A DNA stretch of 64,000 bases from a virus, in IMG/VR virus record IMGVR_UViG_3300028423_000861, positions 1 to 64,000 of that record, one strand, 5' to 3'. This document shows, one piece after another, positions 39,829 through 45,963 of the stretch. The translations under genes were made by a program, and so were the position numbers. Below the pieces are notes generated by a model, which searched no databases, was not told the DNA's origin, and worked only from the letters and a program-made list of their open reading frames with translations. Position 1 is the first letter of the stretch; the number at the start of each line of letters is the position of its first letter.

Positions 39829-39942
39829 TTATTTTTTCCATTTATCCTTATTACTCCAAACATCCAGTGCAATTCGCAAGCAAATAGCTGCAAGAACCAT
39901 ACAAAAAATTCCACTCGATGCTATGAGTAAATCGATAATCAT
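39829..39942 (-). CDS. Tiny membrane protein, 37 aa
   Basis: ATG at 39942 opens a 37-residue frame: one membrane helix (LIASSGIFCMVLAAICLRIA) and a basic tail (SNKDKWKK). No clear ribosome site; translation may depend on coupling. Fills an otherwise empty gap. Confidence 0.48.
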   Translation of the reverse strand: MIIDLLIASSGIFCMVLAAICLRIALDVWSNKDKWKK

Positions 39943-39946
39943 TACT

Positions 39947-40207
39947 TCATTTTTCGTTCAATGTATTACGACTCAAGCGTTGGAATTCTCGCAAAATGGT
40001 ATGCAGGAAATCAACAGGTGGACCAGTGTAAACGCCGTCCTCAAGAACAAGACGATGGCCTTCCAAATGGTTTTCTGTCAGATTCTTTTCGATTACATTG
40101 TCAAGAAACATCAAAGTTTCTCGCAGACGTTCGATTTCTCTTGCAGCTTCATTAGTCAGTTTGCTTGCTTCATCACTTTCATACAAGCGGGTTACAAGAT
40201 CATTCAT
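39947..40207 (-). CDS. Helical hypothetical protein, 86 aa
   Basis: Charged helical protein with a possible coiled coil (NEAAREIERLRETLMFLDNV). Overlaps the next gene by 4 bases. Function unknown. Confidence 0.63.
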   Translation of the reverse strand: MNDLVTRLYESDEASKLTNEAAREIERLRETLMFLDNVIEKNLTENHLEGHRLVLEDGVYTGPPVDFLHTILREFQRLSRNTLNEK

Positions 40208-40404
40208 TTGTCCTTCTTTCCTTTTGCGTTACAAGCCGCCTGTTTTCCAGACCTATAATGCTTGTTATTCACATGACGTGGGTTATTATAACGCACACTT
40301 TCACGCAGGCCTTTGCTCACAACCTTGTAGCCGTGAGCAAACGCTTGTTCAGCATCGTTGCCAGGACGCGCCAAGACCGCTTCTAGCGAACGCTTGAACT
40401 CCAT
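40204..40404 (-). CDS. Small basic hypothetical protein, 66 aa
   Basis: A lysine/arginine-rich protein (NNPRHVNNKHYRSGKQAACN) of unknown function, overlapping its neighbours by 1-4 bases. Confidence 0.62.
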   Translation of the reverse strand: MEFKRSLEAVLARPGNDAEQAFAHGYKVVSKGLRESVRYNNPRHVNNKHYRSGKQAACNAKGKKDK

Positions 40405-40799
40405 TACATGCTCCAGAAGGATTCACGAGCCGGGCTCATGTAAGCAGGAGTGTCGTAACGCTCCTGGTATTCTTTGCCCGTCATGAGGTTCTTGCGGGTC
40501 ACCATCTCGCCGTTGATCTCTTCGTCCAGCGTTTCCTGGTCAACATCCTCGAAGATCTTGGTGCCAACTTTGAAGTAGGCAACCTGGGTGCGTTCACCAT
40601 TGTCCACGTAAATGCAACCAGCAACACCGTCGCTGTCAGGGCGACCAAAAAAATCAACTCCATAATCTTGCTTGAGGATTCGGGTGAGCATGTTCTTTTT
40701 GGAACGCTGCGAATCACGGTAAGTGCCATTGCAACCGCACATGCAGCCCGAACGGCCCGAGTAAACTTCAGTGATGTCGTTGTGGGTGATGTTGGCCAT
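40404..40799 (-). CDS. Hypothetical protein with Cys-rich N-terminus, 131 aa
   Basis: An N-terminal cysteine cluster (SGRSGCMCGCNGTYRDS) leads to a helix and beta strands (AGCIYVDNGERTQVAYFKVG). It appears to be a conserved phage early protein that I cannot name. AAGGAGACACGAC precedes ATG. Confidence 0.68.
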   Translation of the reverse strand: MANITHNDITEVYSGRSGCMCGCNGTYRDSQRSKKNMLTRILKQDYGVDFFGRPDSDGVAGCIYVDNGERTQVAYFKVGTKIFEDVDQETLDEEINGEMVTRKNLMTGKEYQERYDTPAYMSPARESFWSM

Positions 40800-40828
40800 G
40801 TCGTGTCTCCTTCGTTGCTTACATATAC

Positions 40829-40857
40829 AATATAAGCAAAGTGCCTTGGTCAGTCAA
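40829..40857 (-). promoter_or_regulatory. Conserved-spacer promoter
   Basis: TTGACT (40857-40852), spacer GACCAAGGCACTTTGCT, TATATT (40834-40829), then GTAAGC. Confidence 0.8.
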
Positions 40858-40883
40858 TAGAAAACAGAAACTTTTTTAAAAAA

Positions 40884-41447
40884 TTAACCTTTTCCGAACA
40901 TCGCAGCGGCCTGATTGCGATCAACCATATTGCCGTAGATGTCGAAATACATCACGCGATTAAAGCCCTCATTCTGGCTAGGCAAATCAAAGCTATTGCG
41001 CATGGACTTCATAACAAAATCCGGAATGTCCTTTCCAGAACGCCCTTCAAGACGTCGCTGTAGTTCGTCCTCTTGTTCTTGATTGAATGGGGGGAGAATG
41101 CAAACACATTCCAACCGATATTCCTTGGGAAACCGGTTGATAATCTTGCGACGCTTCTTAACAGTCATGTTGGTTTGGTCCCACAACACATTCTGCTTGC
41201 GAGCGATCGCATCATCTACTTCCTGGTTTGCAATTTGAGTTGCAACTTTGGCGTATTCTTGAAAAACCTCGCTGTAAGTTTTGCCCATTTCAGCAGCATA
41301 AGCATCGATACGATCGTCTGTGCTGTAAATGTGGCTATCACGTGCTGATCCCGTAGCAATGGCATTTGCACGAGCAGTGCTTTTGCCGCTCGCCGGAAGT
41401 CCAACGAGAACGACTACGCTGGGTCTTTGATCATTCGCTTTGTTCAT
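40884..41447 (-). CDS. P-loop polynucleotide kinase-like protein
   Basis: A 187-residue kinase with Walker A GLPASGKST (16-24), a STDDRIDAYAAEMGKTYSEV segment typical of the T4 Pnk 5'-kinase domain and related AAA_33 kinases, and DQTNMTVKKRRKII (lid/catalytic region). It probably phosphorylates 5'-OH RNA or DNA ends. The 3'-phosphatase half found in T4 Pnkp is absent and is probably supplied by the HAD protein at 28803. Confidence 0.83.
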   Translation of the reverse strand: MNKANDQRPSVVVLVGLPASGKSTARANAIATGSARDSHIYSTDDRIDAYAAEMGKTYSEVFQEYAKVATQIANQEVDDAIARKQNVLWDQTNMTVKKRRKIINRFPKEYRLECVCILPPFNQEQEDELQRRLEGRSGKDIPDFVMKSMRNSFDLPSQNEGFNRVMYFDIYGNMVDRNQAAAMFGKG

Positions 41448-41488
41448 ATCTATGCTCTTCTCTCCATAACTGGTGTGTGTTTTATGTT

Positions 41489-41516
41489 ATAATAGCAATA
41501 TGTCTTGGTATGTCAA
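41489..41516 (-). promoter_or_regulatory. Conserved-spacer promoter of the kinase gene
   Basis: TTGACA (41516-41511), spacer TACCAAGACATATTGC, TATTAT (41494-41489). The plus strand of the same bases reads TATAAT (41488-41493), possibly a -10 box for the divergent plus-strand gene. Confidence 0.65.
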
Positions 41517-41528
41517 CTAAATAATATT

Positions 41529-41915
41529 ATGAAAGACATATACGTTGAAAAATTTTCAGCGGTGCTAGACGAGATCCATACGTTCAAGGATTGTCCAAGA
41601 ACAAAAATATATGTTTCGTGTCTTTTAGCTGATCATGTAGAACGAACAGGATTTTTTACTGAACCTGTCGGACTTCGTTACATGGATCTCCAAACATCAA
41701 CACATGCAAAAGAATTGGGTGACAATTGTCTTGTTCTTGTAGGTATTTTTCCTGGTTATCGTGGAATGCCAGATGATTATTATATAGAAATCGGTCGTGG
41801 AAGTTATGGTATGGCTGCGAGTGTTACTGGAAGTGATGTGTTTGAAATACTGGCAAGAGATTTTGATATTATACGCAGAGGATTAAATCAACTGCGCCCG
41901 CCAACTTTCTTGTAA
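41529..41915 (+). CDS. Hypothetical plus-strand protein, 128 aa
   Basis: An alpha/beta protein (KIYVSCLLADHVERTGFFTE; CLVLVGIFPGYRGMPDDYY; EIGRGSYGMAA) on the plus strand. ATG at 41529 is taken because a -10-like TATAAT lies 36 bases upstream. Its 3' end overlaps the convergent gene by 28 bases. I do not recognise the family. Confidence 0.6.
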   Translation: MKDIYVEKFSAVLDEIHTFKDCPRTKIYVSCLLADHVERTGFFTEPVGLRYMDLQTSTHAKELGDNCLVLVGIFPGYRGMPDDYYIEIGRGSYGMAASVTGSDVFEILARDFDIIRRGLNQLRPPTFL

Positions 41916-42181
41916 CTAATGCCTTTGGAATTGAGATATTTTTCAAACTCTTGTTGTTCTTCATTCGAGTAAAAACTCACCATAGCATTATCATTTACTT
42001 CATTGTAGCTATTGGTTCCTGAACGAAATTCACGCATGAGCTTGGTAAGTTCATAAGGTGTCATTTCAAGACTGAGCATACGTTCTGATTCAATCTGTTG
42101 TTCCTGTTGATCAGGCTCCAGATGATCATACTGACCCTCATTCAAAATATCAAGATATTTTCTCATAAATTCGCGTGTCAT
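41888..42181 (-). CDS. Hypothetical protein with possible capsid-targeting N-terminus, 97 aa
   Basis: The N-terminus MTREFMRKYLDILNEGQYDH contains MRKYLDILNE, very like the targeting peptide of T4 internal proteins (cut after LxE). The body is helical and acidic and ends EFEKYLNSKGISYKKVGG. ATG at 42181 lies five bases after a late-like octamer; a second ATG at 42166 begins exactly at MRKYLD. A packaged internal protein is a reasonable guess. Confidence 0.62.
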   Translation of the reverse strand: MTREFMRKYLDILNEGQYDHLEPDQQEQQIESERMLSLEMTPYELTKLMREFRSGTNSYNEVNDNAMVSFYSNEEQQEFEKYLNSKGISYKKVGGRS

Positions 42182-42186
42182 ACAAA

Positions 42187-42194
42187 TATTTATC
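42187..42194 (-). promoter_or_regulatory. Late-promoter-like octamer GATAAATA
   Basis: GATAAATATTTGT immediately precedes ATG at 42181. A near-identical arrangement (GATAAATATTCGT then ATG) precedes the metallopeptidase gene at 35422. Confidence 0.5.
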
Positions 42195-42200
42195 GTCATA

Positions 42201-42235
42201 AAGAAACCGTTACCCTGATTGGATAACGGCTTCTT
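42201..42235. terminator. Bidirectional terminator-like hairpin
   Basis: A 12-bp imperfect stem (AAGAAACCGTTA with TAACGGCTTCTT, one mismatch pair) with an 11-base loop; T-rich on both flanks, so it could stop transcripts in either direction. It separates the tRNA region from the 97-residue gene. Confidence 0.6.
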
Positions 42236-42520
42236 TTAATTCTATATCTTACTCTATTATGCCCCTGGCGATGAGAGCTTCTAACATGTATTCTGTGGCC
42301 CTAATATTATACGTATCCTAAATCTATTTATCGATTCATCATCGTCGCATTGTTAAATCCTAATACTTGAGGTTGATGATATTTTCTATTTTATTCTATA
42401 CTAAGTCTAATCTCTGATTGTAACCACTACCGTTTGTATTTCTAAGTTTGATCGCCGGCGTGGACATCTGATGTTTACTGTTTTACCTGTATGATATAAT
42501 AAACGATCAAACCGAATATA
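42236..42520. other. AT-rich non-coding stretch
   Basis: About 285 bases with no reading frame above roughly a dozen codons on the minus strand and nothing convincing on the plus strand. It contains one GATAAATA octamer on the minus strand (42332-42325) and lies directly downstream of tRNA-Ala, so it may be a 3' trailer or encode a small RNA. Confidence 0.5.
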
Positions 42521-42595
42521 TGGTGGAGACTAAGGGAATCGAACCCTTAACTTCGCCGTGCAAAGGCGACGTGTTCCCGTTAGCACCAAGTCCCC
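42521..42595 (-). tRNA. tRNA-Ala (anticodon UGC)
   Basis: A full cloverleaf with encoded CCA. Acceptor GGGGACT pairs with AGTCTCC (one G-U), D-stem GTG/CAC, anticodon stem TCGCC/GGCGA with loop TTTGCAC, T-arm AAGGG-TTCGATT-CCCTT. Anticodon TGC reads GCA and, by wobble, other GCN codons. A perfect TATAAATA lies 12 bases before the 5' end. Confidence 0.93.
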
Positions 42596-42607
42596 ATAAC
42601 GTGTTTC

Positions 42608-42615
42608 TATTTATA
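42608..42615 (-). promoter_or_regulatory. T4 late promoter octamer TATAAATA before tRNA-Ala
   Basis: Exact match to the T4 late consensus on the minus strand, 12 bases upstream of the mature tRNA 5' end. Confidence 0.6.
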
Positions 42616-42646
42616 ACTTAGCACCAATTCACTGTTGTTTCAATCA

Positions 42647-42970
42647 TCAATCTTCATTCAGAGTGTCTTGGTTATCCTGATTATCTGGTTCAGGCAATTC
42701 TCCGGTATCGGCAAAATACTGTAGTGCGGGCAATAACTCTTTAACCATCTTTTGACTAAGGTGCATTCGTGAATGAATGACTGCACCTTCAGGCAATGTA
42801 ACGCTCCTCCATCCTCCATCTATCATCACGTTGATTTCCGGATCTCTTATCCCCAACCAAACAGCATCCAACGTAGCTAAACTGGATTTTTGTAGACTAC
42901 ACTTATTACCATATAAATCGTCAAACTCTGTAATGATAAATCCTCGTTCGGTTTGTCTGGTTTCTTTCAT
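42647..42970 (-). CDS. Conserved phage hypothetical protein, 107 aa
   Basis: The sequence has a recognisable pattern found in many phages and prophages (RGFIITEFDDLYGNKCSLQK, SSLATLDAVWLGI, RMHLSQKMVKELLPALQYFA), for which no function is known to me. It shares a base with the dCMP deaminase stop and may be co-translated. Confidence 0.75.
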   Translation of the reverse strand: MKETRQTERGFIITEFDDLYGNKCSLQKSSLATLDAVWLGIRDPEINVMIDGGWRSVTLPEGAVIHSRMHLSQKMVKELLPALQYFADTGELPEPDNQDNQDTLNED

Positions 42971-43401
42971 TAAAACAATTCCAATTCGATTCCAGCTTCC
43001 TTACACATCATACGTGTTGCATCGAAGCTATCACCAAAACGTTCCTTGAGTCCTTCTCCTGGCTCTGTTGTAACAATACGCTTGATGCCAGCTTGAATAA
43101 GAAGTCCTGCGCATGAACTGCATGGGTGTTGTGTAACGTATGCTGTAAACCCTTCAAGAGGCTCTCGTGCGCTGGAAATGGCATTTGCTTCAGCATGTTG
43201 GACGAGCAAATATTTAAGAGAGCGGTCATTATACCGTTCACTATTATCATTTACACCACGGGGAAAACCATTATAGCCTACACTGACTACGATCCGATTA
43301 TGGTTTACAATAACACATCCGACTTTGGTGCTTGGATCTTTTGACCATGCAGCAATATGGTCTGCGAGGTCAAGAAATCTTCTATCCCATTTTGTAATCA
43401 T
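42970..43401 (-). CDS. Deoxycytidylate (dCMP) deaminase
   Basis: A 143-residue zinc deaminase making dUMP for dTMP synthesis. The zinc site is H69-A-E71 (QHAEANA) and C94/C97 (HPCSSCAGLL). The N-terminal KDPSTKVGCVIV and GYNGFPRGV are typical of ComEB/dCMP deaminases. AGGAAAATT precedes the ATG. No thymidylate synthase is in the window. Confidence 0.92.
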   Translation of the reverse strand: MITKWDRRFLDLADHIAAWSKDPSTKVGCVIVNHNRIVVSVGYNGFPRGVNDNSERYNDRSLKYLLVQHAEANAISSAREPLEGFTAYVTQHPCSSCAGLLIQAGIKRIVTTEPGEGLKERFGDSFDATRMMCKEAGIELELF

Positions 43402-43418
43402 AATTTTCCTGGAAGTTA

Positions 43419-43494
43419 TGGTGCCGGATCAGGGATTCGAACCCCGGACCTTCGCTTTACAAGAGCGCTGCTCTGGCCTCTGAGCTAATCCGGC
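43419..43494 (-). tRNA. tRNA-Thr (anticodon UGU)
   Basis: Full cloverleaf with encoded CCA. Acceptor GCCGGAT/ATCCGGC, D-stem GCTC/GAGC, anticodon arm GCGCT-CTTGTAA-AGCGA with a G-A at the first pair, T-arm CGGGG-TTCGAAT-CCCTG. Anticodon TGT reads ACA. A perfect TATAAATA lies 10 bases upstream. Confidence 0.93.
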
Positions 43495-43504
43495 AATGTT
43501 AGTT

Positions 43505-43512
43505 TATTTATA
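43505..43512 (-). promoter_or_regulatory. T4 late promoter octamer TATAAATA before tRNA-Thr
   Basis: Exact octamer on the minus strand, between the HAD-like gene and tRNA-Thr. Confidence 0.6.
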
Positions 43513-43517
43513 TAAAT

Positions 43518-44198
43518 CTAAATGCTATACTTGAGAATGTCAAGTGCTTGGTTGTATTCATCGCGCTTTTTTTGTTTTTCTTCTTCAGTCAAAAGAGGAG
43601 CGCCAAATTCATAGTGATTAAGTTGGTCGGTATCAATATCAAAGAACTTCACACCTTGCTTGAAATGATCATATGTGAGGCCTTCCTGGTAATCCACATG
43701 CAACAGCTTCCATTCAACATTGCGTTCTAGGCGATTGCGGTTGCCGTCACTGTTGCTATCTGGCCCCCAGAATTCGTTTAGCCAAGTCAATCCTGGATCA
43801 TCATCAATAATTAGTGCACGACTGTTTTCTGGCAAATAGTCTTCAACATGTGTAGCAACGTCGTGAACTCTTTCCGAAGTAAGACCTCTCTTAACACAAG
43901 TTGGCTGATCTGCATATTTGAATTCCAATCCTTGATCATCAAACATTTGTTGAATACGTTCAATACTAACCCAGGACCTCCAATTGGTAACGAGAACAAT
44001 TTCTGCATCGCCATATTTTGCTAAGAGGTTGTGTGCACGGACCGAGAATGGGTCAAATATTGGCTGCACTTCATCCAATATTTCTTCAAGAGGACCCATG
44101 TCGCTGAATCGATCAATGAACCGCCTGTTTTCCGGAAAAAGGTAAGATTTTCCTGGAAGGAGAGGTCCATCGATGTCAATAAACATGAAGTTTTTCAT
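43518..44198 (-). CDS. HAD-like hydrolase, 226 aa
   Basis: The N-terminus FMFIDIDGPLLPGKSYLF is a HAD motif I with the second Asp two residues on. Motif II is probably IVLVTNWRSW, and ALIIDDDPGLTWLNEF gives the acidic motif. Substrate unknown. ATG at 44198 follows AAAGGACAATAT. It ends in TAG. If that codon were suppressed, translation would run on through the late promoter towards tRNA-Thr before another stop. Confidence 0.75.
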   Translation of the reverse strand: MKNFMFIDIDGPLLPGKSYLFPENRRFIDRFSDMGPLEEILDEVQPIFDPFSVRAHNLLAKYGDAEIVLVTNWRSWVSIERIQQMFDDQGLEFKYADQPTCVKRGLTSERVHDVATHVEDYLPENSRALIIDDDPGLTWLNEFWGPDSNSDGNRNRLERNVEWKLLHVDYQEGLTYDHFKQGVKFFDIDTDQLNHYEFGAPLLTEEEKQKKRDEYNQALDILKYSI

Positions 44199-44209
44199 AT
44201 ATTGTCCTT

Positions 44210-44285
44210 TGGTGCCCCATGTGGGATTTGAACCCACGCACTCAAGATTTTAGAGATCCTGGCTCTACCGCTGAGCTAATGGGGC
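44210..44285 (-). tRNA. Amber-suppressor tRNA (anticodon CUA)
   Basis: Full cloverleaf with encoded CCA: acceptor GCCCCAT/ATGGGGC, D-arm GCTC-AGCGGTA-GAGC, anticodon stem AGGAT/ATCTT with loop CTCTAAA, T-arm GTGGG-TTCAAAT-CCCAC. With U33 before and A37 after, the anticodon is CTA, complementary to UAG. The variable region is six bases. The amino acid carried cannot be told from sequence. Its D-arm supplies the TAG stop of the overlapping 104-residue gene. Confidence 0.88.
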
Positions 44286-44579
44286 TTGATAAGTTTTCTT
44301 TATATTAGCAGGAATTTTCTCACAGTCAACAACTACAAAGTAACCACGAAAAGGTTGCCCTCCAACAGCATAGCATATATCAGTTCGAGCGTCATGATAA
44401 TATCGAATATTTTTGACTACGCTACGAGTATGGTTATCTCGAGCTTCTTCCATGCCACCAGGTTCTTGGTTATAAATTGAATCGTATGTTTCATATGCTA
44501 CATACATACAAACAACAAAGGTCATTGTCATTATTGCAATTAAAAAGAAGTTTGCAAATCTTTCTTCATCAATTTTCAT
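44265..44579 (-). CDS. Membrane-anchored hypothetical protein ending inside a tRNA gene
   Basis: A 104-residue protein with one N-terminal transmembrane helix (FANFFLIAIMTMTFVVCMYV) and a soluble domain (TDICYAVGGQPFRGYFVVVD). The last codons run 21 bases into the suppressor tRNA, and the stop TAG is part of the tRNA D-arm. ATG at 44579 is joined to the transporter stop as ATGA. Function unknown; the soluble part resembles the membrane protein at 19218. Confidence 0.7.
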   Translation of the reverse strand: MKIDEERFANFFLIAIMTMTFVVCMYVAYETYDSIYNQEPGGMEEARDNHTRSVVKNIRYYHDARTDICYAVGGQPFRGYFVVVDCEKIPANIKKTYQAPLAQR

Positions 44580-45541
44580 AGTAAAATTACAATCAACCAC
44601 CAGTATGCTGGAATGCCCAACACGATATTAAGAGGAAAAGTAATTGCCATGCTCATTGTTAGATACTTTGCTGGATTTGCTTCAGGCATTGCGTCTTTGA
44701 GCAAAGCAGGCGCTACAATATAACTAGAGCTAGCACAAAGAATAGTCAAAAGCAAAGCACTGCCGGGTGTAAGACCGAACAACACAGCACCAGCTAGGCC
44801 CAAGAGACCGTTTACAATAGGCGCAACAATTGCAAACAACACGAGAGCGGGATCAAAACCATCAATCTCACGCAATTTTTGACCAATAACAGTGCCCATA
44901 TAGAACAAGAAAAAGATCAGCATTCCAGTAAAAACATCGCCTGCGATCCAGGCTGTGAGCATGTTTTCTGGATTGCCCATGACCATAAGCAAGTAACCGA
45001 TCACCATACTGCCTACCAGAGTTAGCAATGTCCCATCACTAAGAGCTCTTTTGGTCAATGCCCAAGTGCTGGTTCCTTGGTTGTTTTCATATCGTCTTGC
45101 AAGCAAGATTGCAAAAATAATAGCAGGTGTTTCCATCAATACAAGAGCTACCGTCATATAACCTCCATAAGCAACCCCAATGCTAGATAGGAATGCAGCG
45201 GCAGTAATAAAGGTAAGTGTGGAATTTGATCCGTATGTTGCACCAATAGCTGCGGCATCAAAAATTCCAAATTTTGATTTGAGTAAAAAGAATGCATATA
45301 AAGGAACAACGGCACTCATTACAATAACTATTGCCACTGCGGCAAACCCACTACCAAACAGTGGTGATGTATACAATGCAACACCACCCTTGAAACCAAT
45401 AGCCATCATCAAATAGAGTGTAATAAATTTTACAATACTTTCGGGTATTTCTAAGTTAGAATGGACTAACATGGCCAAAACACCCAGAATAAAAAACATT
45501 ACTCCTGGATTAAATAGGGTAGACAAAAAAGCTAGTTCCAT
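44576..45541 (-). CDS. SbtA-type sodium-dependent bicarbonate transporter family protein
   Basis: A 321-residue polytopic membrane protein with about ten helices. It follows the SbtA (DUF897) layout: two repeats, each with a short glycine-rich crossing (LMMAIGFKGGVALYTSPL in the first, YMGTVIGQKLREIDGF in the second) and the SSSYIVAPALLKDAMPEANP segment near the end, matching SSSDISGPPTLRAGIPSANP of cyanobacterial SbtA. The hydrophilic insert of cyanobacterial SbtA is shortened. Transport of bicarbonate is inference; another anion is possible. Confidence 0.82.
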   Translation of the reverse strand: MELAFLSTLFNPGVMFFILGVLAMLVHSNLEIPESIVKFITLYLMMAIGFKGGVALYTSPLFGSGFAAVAIVIVMSAVVPLYAFFLLKSKFGIFDAAAIGATYGSNSTLTFITAAAFLSSIGVAYGGYMTVALVLMETPAIIFAILLARRYENNQGTSTWALTKRALSDGTLLTLVGSMVIGYLLMVMGNPENMLTAWIAGDVFTGMLIFFLFYMGTVIGQKLREIDGFDPALVLFAIVAPIVNGLLGLAGAVLFGLTPGSALLLTILCASSSYIVAPALLKDAMPEANPAKYLTMSMAITFPLNIVLGIPAYWWLIVILL

Positions 45542-45560
45542 AATAGTCCTCTTAAAATAA

Positions 45561-45953
45561 TAGTGCCGGTTGCTGCTGCCGGCGCCAGACGTTTCGCCTC
45601 TGGCAGCTTGGGAGGTGTGTGCGCGTCCCTTTTACTTTAATGGCCTTCACTAAAAATCAAATAATTTTTTGTGCCATCCAACACGTTCTTATAGGCGACG
45701 CAGTTCGCGGCATTTGCGGAATCTTTCTGATACTGCCTGGGAAAGGCAGCGCCCCACTGTGCTTGATGACCTCACCAGTCAAGCCCCTTCTAATCCGCGG
45801 CCTTTGTTACCGGTTACTGATCCGGCGCCAGATTTACACCCTGGCAGATCCTATCACGGGTGGTGAGTTGGATTAGACGTCGGTATTATAAAAGCCCCGC
45901 GCCATTGCTCGTTAATCAGGTCTTCGTCCAACTCCGAGCCTGATGTTTTTTTC
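45561..45953 (+). ncRNA. Putative structured RNA, about 390 nt
   Basis: A non-coding stretch between the transporter gene and a tiny membrane gene, GC-rich for the window and full of pairing segments. Hairpins: GCCAGA/TCTGGC (45584-45604), CTGCCT/AGGCAG (45733-45749), GCTTGA/TCAAGC (45761-45784), CCGG/CCGG (45810-45825) and GCCAG/CTGGC (45827-45845), the last two enclosed by CTAATCC/GGATTAG (45790-45876). It ends with ATCAGG/CCTGAT (45915-45944) followed by TTTTTTT, a terminator that works only on the plus strand. No known RNA family was recognised. Confidence 0.6.
45915..45952 (+). terminator. Rho-independent terminator of the putative RNA
   Basis: Stem ATCAGG/CCTGAT with extra TCG/CGA pairing inside, then seven T residues on the plus strand. 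Confidence 0.65.
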
Positions 45954-45963
45954 TTAGAGCGGC

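Noticed and set aside
44199-44237. N-terminal extension of the HAD-like gene into the tRNA
   Set aside because: The extension is translated tRNA sequence; ATG at 44198 has AAGGA upstream and starts right before the DIDG motif.
45619-45876. Plus-strand frame of 85 codons in the structured region
   Set aside because: No ribosome site, unnatural composition, and the same bases are explained by strong hairpins and a terminator.
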